From: an uncultured Acidobacteriota bacterium
Lineage (GTDB): Bacteria; Acidobacteriota; Terriglobia; Bryobacterales; Bryobacteraceae
DNA length: 35,909 nt
Reading direction: 5' to 3'
Assembly (NCBI GenBank): GCA_900696665.1
Contig: CAADGY010000122.1
Span: forward strand, 1 to 35,909
The notes under the pieces: model-generated
The model's database searches: none
What the model was told of the DNA's origin: nothing
Seen by the model: the letters and a program-made list of their open reading frames with translations, nothing else
Position numbers and translations under genes: made by a program
Shown: positions 1 to 8,175 of the stretch, one piece after another
Numbering within the stretch: position 1 is the first letter of the stretch
How the letters are laid out: the number at the start of each line of letters is the position of its first letter

Positions 1-947
1 AGGAGCTTTCGCGCCAAGGCGATGATCCCCTTGCCGGTCCCACGCCGCGCTTTGATTTTTTCGTAGTAGCGCTTCAAATAAGGGCTGTACCGTTGCGCAA
101 TCAACGCACACTGCACCAGGGTGGTGCTGCCGCGCTTGCTGCCGCGCCCGGTGATCCGGCCGGAACGCTCCGTCTCGTTGGAGTTGGCAATCCGCGGCAC
201 GATCCCGAAGTAGGCCGCCAGCTTGCCCTCGTCGGCGAAGTCATCGATGTTGCCGATCACCGAGAGCAGGATGCCGCCGCTCAACGGGCCGATGCCCTTG
301 ATGCTGGTGAGATTTTTGTGCCCTTCCAGTTTGCGGCCCTCGCCGGCGATGGTCTTGTCCAGCTTGGCGATCCTCTGGTTCAGGCTCCGGATTTCCTCGA
401 CCAGGACTTCCAGTTCGATCTTCACCATGGGAGCGAATCGCATCGCCAGCACATCGTTAAGTTTCTTTTCGCTCGACAGGGCTTCCTTCTCCAGGTTGAT
501 CCCGTGCGCCGGGAGAATGTTGTTGATCTTGTTCTTCAGCGAGGTCCACAGTTTCACCAGCGTGTCCCGCGTTTGCGTCAGACTTGCCAGTTGCGCTTGC
601 GTCTTGTCCTTCATCCTCACCTCCGCCAGCAGATCCTTTTCCAGATACAGCGCCAGGTTGCGCGCGTCGTTCGGGTCCGTCTTCTTCACCGAGTGGCTGA
701 TCACCTTAAACTGGTTCGGGTCCACCGCCACTACCCGCGCGACGTGCGGCGCTACCGCATCGCGGAACAGCCGGGTGTTTCCGGTTAGCTCGACGGCGAT
801 CTCGTCGCTCGCCCGCAGCTTCTTGATGAACCGCGGCAGGTCCTCCAGCTTCCATTCCGTCAAATTATTCGGGCCATTTTCCAGCCGCACACAGCAGGTG
901 AACTGGTTGCCGTGCAGGCCGATGCCGATGTGACGTTGCGTTTCCAT
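1..947 (-). CDS. IS110-family transposase, C-terminus beyond window
   Basis: The minus strand is open from the ATG at 945-947 to the window edge, 315 residues with no stop. An AGGAGGAG ribosome site sits just upstream and decides the start. The N-terminal RuvC-like DEDD domain shows E53 (VELTGN), D91 and D94 (KTDPNDA). The expected first Asp, in a motif normally reading IGIDLH, is Gly10 here (IGIGLHGNQ). A helical linker (about 120-205) is followed by the Transposase_20 region with GIGPLSGG at 218-225 and an ERSGRITGRGSKRGS stretch at 260-274. By alignment with IS621, Ser262 is the likely catalytic serine. In this family the transposase is a bridge-RNA-guided recombinase acting at both DNA ends. 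If Gly10 is real, this copy may be unable to act. Roughly 15-40 C-terminal residues are probably missing through the window edge. Confidence 0.93.
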   Translation of the reverse strand, partial: METQRHIGIGLHGNQFTCCVRLENGPNNLTEWKLEDLPRFIKKLRASDEIAVELTGNTRLFRDAVAPHVARVVAVDPNQFKVISHSVKKTDPNDARNLALYLEKDLLAEVRMKDKTQAQLASLTQTRDTLVKLWTSLKNKINNILPAHGINLEKEALSSEKKLNDVLAMRFAPMVKIELEVLVEEIRSLNQRIAKLDKTIAGEGRKLEGHKNLTSIKGIGPLSGGILLSVIGNIDDFADEGKLAAYFGIVPRIANSNETERSGRITGRGSKRGSTTLVQCALIAQRYSPYLKRYYEKIKARRGTGKGIIALARKL

Positions 948-964
948 ACTCCTCCTGTAATGAA

Positions 965-1150
965 CTGCAGGCGGAGTAGACGGGCCCTGCGGCGGTCACC
1001 ATTCTCCTATTCAAGGTCCGGCGTGCCGGCCTTACGGTGGCGCTCCAGTCACAGGTCTGACCAATCTCCTGAACGAGGTCGGACGCCTCACAAAAACATG
1101 CAGCCTGTGACCTGTCTACTCCGAGAAAATCGCTCTTCTCGGAGCTTATC
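965..1150 (-). ncRNA. Putative IS110 bridge RNA (transposase leader)
   Basis: The transposase leader is densely self-complementary. Read on the minus strand, a 9-bp hairpin (1136-1144 with 1119-1127, 8-nt loop) comes first. A domain closed by an 8-bp stem (1104-1111 with 1048-1055) follows and contains an inner 4-bp stem (1086-1089 with 1075-1078). A third domain is closed by 1036-1039 with 997-1000 and holds an inner hairpin (1030-1033 and 1026-1029 with 1013-1016 and 1018-1021, one bulge). A perfect 10-bp long-range stem (1114-1123 with 972-981) encloses both domains. A 5' hairpin followed by two internal-loop domains matches the known layout of bridge RNAs (5' stem-loop, target-binding loop, donor-binding loop). 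Ends are estimated and guide bases are not assigned. Confidence 0.65.
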
Positions 1151-1190
1151 CCCCGCGCAAGCCTAAACATTCATACCATCTCCTGAGACG

Positions 1191-1339
1191 CGCATTGTAA
1201 CACTCCCACGTGGACCACTGCCGGACGCTACCTGCGAGAATCGCATCGGCCAACTCACTCCGCTTCCAGGACCACTGCTATGGCTTACTTCGGCGCAAAA
1301 CGGCCGCTAAAAGGCCGCATGTTATTATGAAAATTCCCG
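1191..1339. other. Intergenic region between IS110 element and valS
   Basis: No gene is visible. Just before valS there is a short GC-rich hairpin (1301-1305 with 1313-1317) and a -10-like TATTAT at 1323-1328, 11 nt before the valS ATG. No good -35 hexamer or Shine-Dalgarno sequence is seen. The assignment of the -10 box is weak. Confidence 0.3.
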
Positions 1340-4012
1340 ATGCAAATTGAAAAAGTGTATGAGCCGCAGCGGTTTGAGCCGCGGTGGGCGCAGTGGTGGA
1401 AGGAGAGCGGTATTTTTCACGCTTCCCCGAAAGCGCAGGGCCGGGTATTCTCTCTCGTCATCCCGCCTCCCAACGTGACCGGTTCGCTGCACACGGGCCA
1501 CATGCTGGAGCATTCCGAGATCGACATGACGGTGCGCTGGCGCCGTATGCTCGGCTACAACACGCTCTGGCTGCCGGGAACGGACCACGCCGGTATCGCC
1601 ACTCAAATGGTTGTGGAGCGGCGCCTGGCCGAAGAGGGGCTCACCCGCCACGATCTGGGACGCGAGAAGTTCGAGGAACGAGTTTGGGAGTGGAAGCAGG
1701 AGTATGGCGGTACGATCCGGCAGCAGATGATCCAGCTCGGTGCGAGCTGCGATTGGAGCCGCGAGCGCTTCACGCTCGATGAGGGGCTCTCGCGGGCAGT
1801 GCGCCTGGTTTTTGTGCGGCTGTTTGAAAAGGGCCTGATCTACCGCGGCGAGTACATGGTGAACTGGTGTCCCCGCTGTCATACCGCGCTTTCGGATCTC
1901 GAGGTGAACCACGAGGAGACGGCCGGCAATCTCTGGCACATCCGCTATCCGGTCAAGGCTACGGACCGCTACCTGGTGGTTGCCACCACACGGCCGGAAA
2001 CGATGCTGGGAGATACCGCCGCCGCCATCAACCCTGAGGACAAGCGCTACACGGACCTGCACGGCAAGACCGTTCAGTTGCCGCTGATGGATCGCGAGAT
2101 CCCGATCATCCTCGACTCGCTGGCAGATCCTGAATTCGGCACGGGAGTAGTGAAGGTAACACCGGCCCACGATCCGAACGATTTCGAAGCCGGCAAGCGG
2201 CACAACCTTCCGAAGATCAAAGTCATTGACGAGCAGGCCCGAATGACAGCCGAGGCAGGTTCGTACGCCGGCCTGGATCGCATGGAGGCGCGCAAGCGGG
2301 TTGTCGAAGACCTCGATAAGCTCGGGCTGCTCGACAAAGTGGAGCCGTATACTGTTGCCGTCGGGAAGTGCCAACGCTGCAAGACAGCGGTGGAGCCGCT
2401 GGTTTCGACGCAATGGTTCGTGACGATGAAACCGCTCGCGGAGCCCGCCATTCGGGCCGTCGAAGAAGGACGTATCCAGTTCATACCGGAGAATTGGAGC
2501 AAGACCTACTTCGAATGGATGTACAACATCCGCGACTGGTGCATCTCGCGCCAGCTTTGGTGGGGGCATCGCGTGCCAGCCTGGCATTGCCGTACGTGCG
2601 GCAAGATCACGGTCTCCGCGGATACGCCGGAACAGTGCGCGCACTGCTCATCGGCCGACATCTACCAGGATCCCGACGTGTTGGACACCTGGTTTAGTTC
2701 GGGCCTTTGGCCTTTCAGCACACTGGGCTGGCCGGAGCAGACCGAGGACCTGGCAACATACTATCCCACCTCGCTGCTGATCACCGGCTTCGACATCCTG
2801 TTTTTCTGGGTGGCCCGCATGATCATGATGGGGATCGAGTGCACGGGTGAGATTCCGTTCCGGCAGGTTTACATCCATGGCCTCGTGCGCGACGCTGAGC
2901 GGCAGAAGATGTCCAAGACTCGAGGCAATACTATCGACCCGCTCGAGGTATCGGACCGTTACGGAACGGATGCGGTTCGCATGTCGCTCCTGATGGGAGC
3001 GGCGGTGGGAACCGACATCGTCATGACGGAAGACCGGATGATCAGCGCGCGCCAGTTTGCCAACAAGATCTGGAACGCCGCACGATTTATCTTCCTCAAT
3101 ATGGAACGATCCGGCGTGGAGCCGTGGATTCCCTCCGGGCCCGATAGCCCGCGTCCGGAGGCTTCCGGAATCAACCAGGCCGTTCCGCTTGAGGACCGTT
3201 GGATCTTCAGCCGCCTGAACCGCTGCGCTGAGCAGGTGAATCGCGCGCTCGAGCAGTACCGCTATCACGAGGCGGCGCAGACGTTGTGGCGATTCGTCTG
3301 GCACGAATTCTGCGACTGGTACATTGAAATCAAGAAGCTCCGGTTTCAGGAGAACTCAGGGCTGACCGCCGATTGGCGAAATATCCTGACGGTGTTCGAG
3401 AGCGTTCTCCGGCTGCTGCATCCGGCGATGCCGTTCCTGACGGAAGAACTATGGCAGCGGCTTGCTTCGAATGCGCAAGAGAAGCCCGCTTCCATTGCGC
3501 TTGCCCGTTATCCCGAGTACAATGCCACGCTCAGCGATCATGCCGCGGAGCGGGAGATGGAGATTTTGCAGGAGGTCGTGACCTCGCTGCGAAACCTGCG
3601 GGCGGACCTGAAGCTGGATCCGAAGCAGCAACTCGATGCAACCGTGTATTCGAGGACGAGTGCTCTCGACGTGGCGCGCAGCCAGAAAGAGGCGATCGAG
3701 AGGCTTGCGAACGTGAAAGTTACGGTTTCTGAAGAGCACGCGCCGAGAGGCGAGGGCGCCGTGCGCTCGTCTGCCGAGTTCGAAGTGAATCTGCGCGTTC
3801 CGGTGGCGCAAGCCGAAGCCCGGCGGAAGCGCCTCGTGAAAGACATAGAGCAACTTGAAAAGCTGATTGCCAACTCCAGGCGGCAACTCGAAGACCACCA
3901 ATTTCTTAGCCGCGCGCCGGAAAAGGTGGTGCAGAACATCCGTCAGAAGCTGGCCGAATACGAGCATCAACTCGAGAAAAACCGCGCGGACCTGGATGGG
4001 CTGGCGGCATAG
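1340..4012 (+). CDS. valS: Valyl-tRNA synthetase
   Basis: This class Ia aminoacyl-tRNA synthetase charges tRNA-Val in the cytoplasm and hydrolyses mis-charged Thr in its CP1 editing domain. The 890 residues match the usual bacterial ValRS length. The class I signature appears as [14 protein letters not shown] (42-55, the HIGH-like motif), and KMSKT lies at 523-527. A zinc-ribbon-like pair (CRTCGK and CAHCSS) sits in the connective region. The anticodon-binding domain follows KMSKT, and the last 60 or so residues form a basic/acidic coiled coil typical of the ValRS C-terminal arm. The ATG at 1340 is the first possible start, because an in-frame TGA lies at 1328-1330. No clear ribosome site precedes it. 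The gene opens an operon; nadC begins 4 bp after its stop. Confidence 0.98.
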   Translation: MQIEKVYEPQRFEPRWAQWWKESGIFHASPKAQGRVFSLVIPPPNVTGSLHTGHMLEHSEIDMTVRWRRMLGYNTLWLPGTDHAGIATQMVVERRLAEEGLTRHDLGREKFEERVWEWKQEYGGTIRQQMIQLGASCDWSRERFTLDEGLSRAVRLVFVRLFEKGLIYRGEYMVNWCPRCHTALSDLEVNHEETAGNLWHIRYPVKATDRYLVVATTRPETMLGDTAAAINPEDKRYTDLHGKTVQLPLMDREIPIILDSLADPEFGTGVVKVTPAHDPNDFEAGKRHNLPKIKVIDEQARMTAEAGSYAGLDRMEARKRVVEDLDKLGLLDKVEPYTVAVGKCQRCKTAVEPLVSTQWFVTMKPLAEPAIRAVEEGRIQFIPENWSKTYFEWMYNIRDWCISRQLWWGHRVPAWHCRTCGKITVSADTPEQCAHCSSADIYQDPDVLDTWFSSGLWPFSTLGWPEQTEDLATYYPTSLLITGFDILFFWVARMIMMGIECTGEIPFRQVYIHGLVRDAERQKMSKTRGNTIDPLEVSDRYGTDAVRMSLLMGAAVGTDIVMTEDRMISARQFANKIWNAARFIFLNMERSGVEPWIPSGPDSPRPEASGINQAVPLEDRWIFSRLNRCAEQVNRALEQYRYHEAAQTLWRFVWHEFCDWYIEIKKLRFQENSGLTADWRNILTVFESVLRLLHPAMPFLTEELWQRLASNAQEKPASIALARYPEYNATLSDHAAEREMEILQEVVTSLRNLRADLKLDPKQQLDATVYSRTSALDVARSQKEAIERLANVKVTVSEEHAPRGEGAVRSSAEFEVNLRVPVAQAEARRKRLVKDIEQLEKLIANSRRQLEDHQFLSRAPEKVVQNIRQKLAEYEHQLEKNRADLDGLAA

Positions 4013-4016
4013 AACA

Positions 4017-4853
4017 ATGTTCGATGTAACGCATCCGGAAGTAGTGGAAGCTGTCCGCCGCGCGCTGGGGGAAGATATCGGCCCTGGGGATGTTACATCG
4101 GAAGCGTGCGTGCCGGCGGAGCGGCGGGCATCCGGCCGCTTCATTGCGCGGGACGACATCATCGTAGCCGGGATCGAGCTTTTGCCGGTGATTTATGAAA
4201 TGCGCGGCGGCGTCGAGGCGTGTGAGCTGAGGAAAGCAAGTGGGGACTCCGCTCGTAGCGGAGAGGTGCTCGCGAACGTGAGCGGAAATGCCCGAGTGCT
4301 GCTCGCATGTGAGCGGGTTTCTCTGAATTTTCTACAACGCCTCAGCGGTGTGGCCACCCTCGGGCGAAGGTATGTGGAAGCGGTGGCGGGTACGAAGTGC
4401 CGGATCCTGGATACGCGCAAGACCACGCCCGGGCTGAGACGGTTGGAAAAAATGGCAGCGGCCGCTGCGGGCGTGACCAACCACCGCATGGGTCTGTTCG
4501 ATGCCATTCTCATCAAGAACAACCATATCGCGGCGGCGGGCGGAATCACTCCCGCGCTGGAGCGCGCGAGCCGCTCCAGGTTGCCGGTTGAAATCGAAGT
4601 CCGCACCAGGGGTGAGATTGAAGAGGCTTTGGCGGCAGGCGCAAAGCACCTGCTGCTGGACAACATGCCGCCGGAACAGGCGGCCGAAGAGATCCGCCAT
4701 ATTAGCGGCAGGGCCACGGTTGAGCTATCCGGCGGCATCAATCTCGAAAGCGTCCGCGCGTTCGCCGAAGCCGGCGCGGATTTCGTCTCCTCCGGCGCCA
4801 TCACCCATTCGGCGGCAGCCGTGGATATCAACTTCAGGCTGGACCTGATCTAA
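4017..4853 (+). CDS. nadC: Quinolinate phosphoribosyltransferase (nicotinate-nucleotide pyrophosphorylase, carboxylating)
   Basis: NadC converts quinolinate and PRPP to nicotinate mononucleotide, CO2 and pyrophosphate in de novo NAD synthesis. At 278 residues it is the normal length. Diagnostic stretches are ERVSLNFLQRLSGVAT (99-114), the substrate-binding LDTRKTTPGLR (131-141), NHRMGLFDAILIKNNH (155-170), LLDNM (213-217) and ELSGGI (236-241). The frame is open further upstream into valS, but the ATG at 4017, 4 bp after the valS stop, gives the canonical N-terminus, and the longer reading only covers valS coding sequence. The stop abuts the birA start (TAA then ATG), which suggests translational coupling. 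nadA and nadB are not in this window. Confidence 0.97.
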   Translation: MFDVTHPEVVEAVRRALGEDIGPGDVTSEACVPAERRASGRFIARDDIIVAGIELLPVIYEMRGGVEACELRKASGDSARSGEVLANVSGNARVLLACERVSLNFLQRLSGVATLGRRYVEAVAGTKCRILDTRKTTPGLRRLEKMAAAAAGVTNHRMGLFDAILIKNNHIAAAGGITPALERASRSRLPVEIEVRTRGEIEEALAAGAKHLLLDNMPPEQAAEEIRHISGRATVELSGGINLESVRAFAEAGADFVSSGAITHSAAAVDINFRLDLI

Positions 4854-5618
4854 ATGCCTTTCGATTTGGAATGGGTTCGTTCCAGGCTGCCCGGCCGCGA
4901 GGTCCACTGGTACGACAGGATCGCATCCACGATGCCCGCCGGGGTCCAACTCGCCTCGGCCGGCTGTGCGCCGGGTACCATTGTTGGAGCGGATGAGCAG
5001 ACGGCGGGGCAGGGCCGCTTTGGTAGAACGTGGCAATCGGAACGGGATGCCGGGCTCTATTTTTCCGTGGTGCTGGATGTTCCGTCGCAACCCGCGGAAG
5101 CTCCACTTCTCACGCTCGCCCTGGGTGTGGCCGTGGCTCGTGCCATCCACAATTCCACCGGGCTCGATTGCGACTTGCGCTGGCCGAACGATGTTTTGAT
5201 CGGCGGAAAAAAATGTGCCGGTGTTCTTACTACTCTTCAGGAACACCGTGCGGTTGCGGGCATTGGCGTCAATGTCAACCAGACCAGGTTTTCACCTGAA
5301 TTGGCAGCTCTCGCCACTTCGCTCAAAATTGCTTCCGGTCGTGAGCATTCCCGTGAGGTGCTGCTGGTGAGCCTGGCCGAGTCCATTGATGCGGAAACGC
5401 AGTTACTGGTGCGCGGAGCAAAGCGGGAGATACTCGATGCGTTTAGCCGGGCTTCCAGTTTCGTTCGCGGGCGGAAAGTCACCGTAGAGGACGGCGCTTC
5501 GATACAGACAGGCATCACTGACGGGCTCGATCCATCGGGTTTCCTGCTACTGCGCAAAGATGGCGGCGGGATAAGTGTAATTTTAAATGGCGGCGTCAGA
5601 CCCGTCCCGGGGGCATGA
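4854..5618 (+). CDS. birA: Biotin--[acetyl-CoA-carboxylase] ligase, class I (no DNA-binding domain)
   Basis: This enzyme makes biotinyl-AMP and attaches biotin to the carrier lysine of carboxylases. The 254 residues start directly at the catalytic domain, with no N-terminal winged helix, so it should not act as the biotin repressor. The biotin/ATP loop is QTAGQGRFGRTWQS (49-62), which keeps the second and third Arg of the GRGRRGR-type motif. WPNDVLIGGKKCAG (110-123) carries the catalytic-region Asp and Lys, and GIGVNVNQ (136-143) follows. A small C-terminal SH3-like domain covers the last 50 residues. The ATG directly follows the nadC stop, and coaX starts immediately after the birA stop. The birA-coaX pairing is common in several phyla. 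Confidence 0.95.
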   Translation: MPFDLEWVRSRLPGREVHWYDRIASTMPAGVQLASAGCAPGTIVGADEQTAGQGRFGRTWQSERDAGLYFSVVLDVPSQPAEAPLLTLALGVAVARAIHNSTGLDCDLRWPNDVLIGGKKCAGVLTTLQEHRAVAGIGVNVNQTRFSPELAALATSLKIASGREHSREVLLVSLAESIDAETQLLVRGAKREILDAFSRASSFVRGRKVTVEDGASIQTGITDGLDPSGFLLLRKDGGGISVILNGGVRPVPGA

Positions 5619-6389
5619 ATGCTACTGGCAATGGACGTCGGAAACACAAACGTTACCGTTGGAGCTTTTCAGGATGATGGACTGGCCGCGCGGTGGCGTC
5701 TGCGTACGGTCCACGAGCAGACGGTGGATGAGTGGGGAATTCTGCTGCGCAATCTTTTTGCGCATTCAGCGGTGAAGCTGGCGGCGGTGGACGGCATGGT
5801 GATTTCCAGCGTCGTGCCGCCCGTCGATTCTGTTCTGGCGGACATGGCGGGCCGCTATTTCGATCGCCAGCCGATGTTCATCACGCCGGAAACGGATACG
5901 GGGTTGAAGGTGATGTACGACAACCCGAAAGAGGTAGGAGCGGACCGCATCGTCAACGCGGTGGCCGCGTATAGCCGGTTGGGCGGACCGTGCGTCGTGG
6001 TCGATCTGGGCACCGCTATTACCTTCGATGCGATTTCGGACAAAGCCGAGTATCTCGGCGGCCTCATCTATCCCGGGCTGGGCATCTCGATTGGCGCATT
6101 GTTCCACCGCACCGCAAGGCTTCCGAAAGTGGATCTGCGTGAACCGGCGCGCCTGATCGGCACCAATTCCGTGGCGAGCATCCAATCCGGCTTGTACTAC
6201 GGAACCATTGGAACCATCGACGGTATTCTTCAGCGGCTCATCGGCACGCTAGGCCCTGATACGAAAGTGATCGGTACCGGCGGCCAGGCGCGTCTCATCT
6301 CCGGGGGCTCCAGGCTGCTGAGTGAAGTAGACGAAGACCTGACCCTCAAGGGTTTGAGACTCCTCTGGGAGCGGAACCGCAAACCGTGA
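5619..6389 (+). CDS. coaX: Type III pantothenate kinase
   Basis: CoaX phosphorylates pantothenate, the first step of CoA synthesis. It belongs to the ASKHA fold and is insensitive to CoA feedback. The 256 residues show the type III marks: MDVGNTNVTVG at 5-15 (phosphate loop 1), GADRIVNAVAAY at 107-118 with the catalytic-region Asp109, and VVVDLGTAITFD at 127-138 with Asp129. The ATG directly abuts birA, and the TGA stop overlaps the GTG start of the next gene by 4 nt. With nadC and birA it makes the operon rich in cofactor genes. Confidence 0.97.
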   Translation: MLLAMDVGNTNVTVGAFQDDGLAARWRLRTVHEQTVDEWGILLRNLFAHSAVKLAAVDGMVISSVVPPVDSVLADMAGRYFDRQPMFITPETDTGLKVMYDNPKEVGADRIVNAVAAYSRLGGPCVVVDLGTAITFDAISDKAEYLGGLIYPGLGISIGALFHRTARLPKVDLREPARLIGTNSVASIQSGLYYGTIGTIDGILQRLIGTLGPDTKVIGTGGQARLISGGSRLLSEVDEDLTLKGLRLLWERNRKP

Positions 6390-7081
6390 GCGGCAGCGAT
6401 CAGGATTTCTGGGGTCTCAACTACTTCAACTATTTCACCGAGGTTGAAGAGCATTTTCAGAAAGCACGCGGCACGGCGCTGTTTCTGCTATCGCCGCTCG
6501 ATTGGGCGCTTATCGAGGCGTGGAAGAACGCGGGGATTCCGCTTGAAGCGGTGCTGCGCGGTATCGACTCGGCTTTTGAAAAATGGCGGTCCCGCAAGTC
6601 ACGAATTCAGATGGTGAATTCGCTTGCATACTGCGTGCAGGCCGTTTTGACCGAAGCACAGGTGATGGCGGGAGCGGCTCCGGCAACGAGAAAACCGGTT
6701 GAGGCTCCGTTCGATATCGAGGAACTGAAGGACTTTCTGTCGATGAATGTGCTCGACCTCCGGAAGAGAGACGCTCCCGCCTATGAGGCTGTCGCCAAGA
6801 CGTTGGAAAAGATCCTGGAAGAAGCAGACTCGCATTATAAAGACCTCGAGTCCCTGGAGCAGCGATTGACGGCCCTCGAAGAGAAGATGATTGCGGTCGC
6901 ACGGGCGCAACAGAGCGATGACGATCTTTTACGCGCGCGGAAAGAATTGGACTCTGAGCTCCGCCCTTATCGCAACAAGATGACGGCGGAACAACTCACG
7001 ATGTTGGAGAAGCAGTACCTGGACCGGAAACTGCTGGAATCGGCCGGGTTGCCGCGATTGAGTCTTTTTTACCTCCGGTAA
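6386..7081 (+). CDS. Unknown helical coiled-coil protein, last gene of valS-coaX operon
   Basis: I cannot assign a named family to this 231-residue protein. It has no signal peptide or membrane segment. The N-terminal part (7-85) is rich in aromatic and helical residues and includes LSPLDWALIEAWKNAGIP (34-51) and VLRGIDSAFEKW (55-66). That spacing of Trp, Gly-Ile and Ile-Asp resembles helical DnaD-like or other small nucleic-acid-associated domains, but this is only a pattern likeness. Residues 125-175 are a charged coiled coil, and 185-231 are basic/acidic helical. The GTG start at 6386 overlaps the coaX stop (GTGA), so translation is probably coupled. The alternative is a longer leader with a downstream start, but no good ATG precedes the conserved-looking aromatic stretch. 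Confidence 0.8.
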   Translation: MSGSDQDFWGLNYFNYFTEVEEHFQKARGTALFLLSPLDWALIEAWKNAGIPLEAVLRGIDSAFEKWRSRKSRIQMVNSLAYCVQAVLTEAQVMAGAAPATRKPVEAPFDIEELKDFLSMNVLDLRKRDAPAYEAVAKTLEKILEEADSHYKDLESLEQRLTALEEKMIAVARAQQSDDDLLRARKELDSELRPYRNKMTAEQLTMLEKQYLDRKLLESAGLPRLSLFYLR

Positions 7082-7088
7082 GGAAGGT

Positions 7089-8174
7089 TCACTTCAACGG
7101 CAACGGGACGGCTCTGCCGGACTTGACAGACATTTTCGCGGCTTCGATGATCTCCACGACGTCCACGTTGATGTCGAGCGCGGTAAGACCCTCGATGGGC
7201 TTTCTGTTCCGGAGCGCATCGATCATGAACGCGATCGGTTCGGACTCCGCCGGAGCGAGACCGGCGGCGGGCAGTTGCGCCGGTTCGGAGCGGCCTTTTC
7301 GATGCTCGACACCCTTGCTGGTGACATATAGGCTCCCAGAGCGGCCGAACACTTCAAGATCCTGGAAGCTGCGCGGCAAATCCCAACTGCCTTCGAAAAT
7401 TCCCACCGCGTCCTTGTAGGAAAGAATCATCGTGGAGTTGTCCTCGACTTTCGGAAACTCCTGTGGACGCAGGTGCTGCACGGTGGCATAAACGGTCTGG
7501 GGCTTGCCCAGGTACCACAAGCTCCACAATGCGTTGTAACAACCAAAGTCCATCAGTGCGCCGGCGCCATTCTTCACCGGGTCGGTCAGCCATGCAAAGA
7601 AGTACTTGTTGAGGCCTGTGGGACCACCGGGGCCGCCATGTCCGACAATGCCGTGCAGCCTGTAGACCGGGCCGACAGCGCCGCTTTCGGCCACTTTCCG
7701 GGCGGTGTAGTTGGACGGCCACCATGCCATCTGGTAGTTCGTCATCACTTGAATGCCATGCTGTTTTGCCAATCGCTGAATTGCCACGGCATCTTTGTAT
7801 GTGGAAGCGAGCGGCTTCTCAAACATCACGCTGATTTTGCGCGGTGCGCACGCCTGTACGATCTCCAGGTGGCGGTTGTTTTCGACAAATGCCCACACGA
7901 TGTCTGGCTTCGCTTGGTCCAGCATCTTCTTGTAGTCGTCGAAAAAGGGAGTGGCCGTTGCACCCCTTTTCTTCGCTTCGGCGACCAGTTCGGGGATGGT
8001 CTCGGCAATCCCAACCAGCTTTGCGGGCTGGCCGGAAATCATCTTTCCCAGGTGTCCCCAAACGTGCGAGTGCACCAGACCCACCACGGCGATCTTATAT
8101 TCCTGTGCCATGGCAGGAAGCACAAAGAGACCAAGAAGTGCGAATATCCGTCTCATAAGCATCCAAATTAGCAT
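7089..8174 (-). CDS. Secreted Gfo/Idh/MocA-family oxidoreductase
   Basis: This is a predicted NAD(P)-dependent sugar or cyclitol dehydrogenase. A signal peptide ending near PAMAQ (about 20-24) precedes the Rossmann fold, so it acts in the periplasm; secreted members are frequent in Acidobacteria and Planctomycetes. The Rossmann start is YKIAVVGLVHSHVWGH (26-41), with a less glycine-rich loop than the classic GxGxxG. The EKPLAS motif supplies the family lysine. The C-terminal alpha/beta domain includes a GALMDFGCYN stretch. The ATG at 8174 lies one base after the stop of the upstream hydrolase gene (TAG C ATG). ATGs at 8162 and 8156 are alternatives that also keep the signal peptide. It converges with the plus-strand gene ending at 7081, leaving only 7 bp. 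Confidence 0.9.
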   Translation of the reverse strand: MLIWMLMRRIFALLGLFVLPAMAQEYKIAVVGLVHSHVWGHLGKMISGQPAKLVGIAETIPELVAEAKKRGATATPFFDDYKKMLDQAKPDIVWAFVENNRHLEIVQACAPRKISVMFEKPLASTYKDAVAIQRLAKQHGIQVMTNYQMAWWPSNYTARKVAESGAVGPVYRLHGIVGHGGPGGPTGLNKYFFAWLTDPVKNGAGALMDFGCYNALWSLWYLGKPQTVYATVQHLRPQEFPKVEDNSTMILSYKDAVGIFEGSWDLPRSFQDLEVFGRSGSLYVTSKGVEHRKGRSEPAQLPAAGLAPAESEPIAFMIDALRNRKPIEGLTALDINVDVVEIIEAAKMSVKSGRAVPLPLK

Positions 8175-8175
8175 G

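Larger units (their letters stand above)
1..1190 (-). mobile_element. IS110-family insertion sequence, left part only
   Basis: A minus-strand IS110 transposase gene (start at 947) and about 200-240 bp of non-coding sequence upstream of it make up the left part of the element; the other end lies before base 1. IS110 elements lack terminal inverted repeats and target duplications of the usual kind, so the outer boundary cannot be fixed from this copy alone. I place it near 1190 because the folded RNA region ends at 1144 and a motif shared with the RNA loops occurs at 1176-1184. The true end may be tens of bases either way. Confidence 0.7.

Noticed and set aside
93-933. Plus-strand open frames of 231 and 236 codons opposite the transposase
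   Set aside because: They mirror the IS110 gene, have no family likeness, and the minus strand shows clear IS110 motifs with a good ribosome site.
865-1170. Minus-strand 101-codon frame across the IS110 leader
   Set aside because: It runs through the folded RNA region and into the transposase gene in another frame, with no recognisable protein.
1325-2644. Minus-strand 439-codon frame opposite valS
   Set aside because: It is a shadow caused by high-GC codon use. valS has all class I motifs on the plus strand.
3867-4016. Longer nadC start inside valS
   Set aside because: The added 50 residues are valS coding sequence read in another frame, and the ATG at 4017 gives the normal NadC N-terminus.
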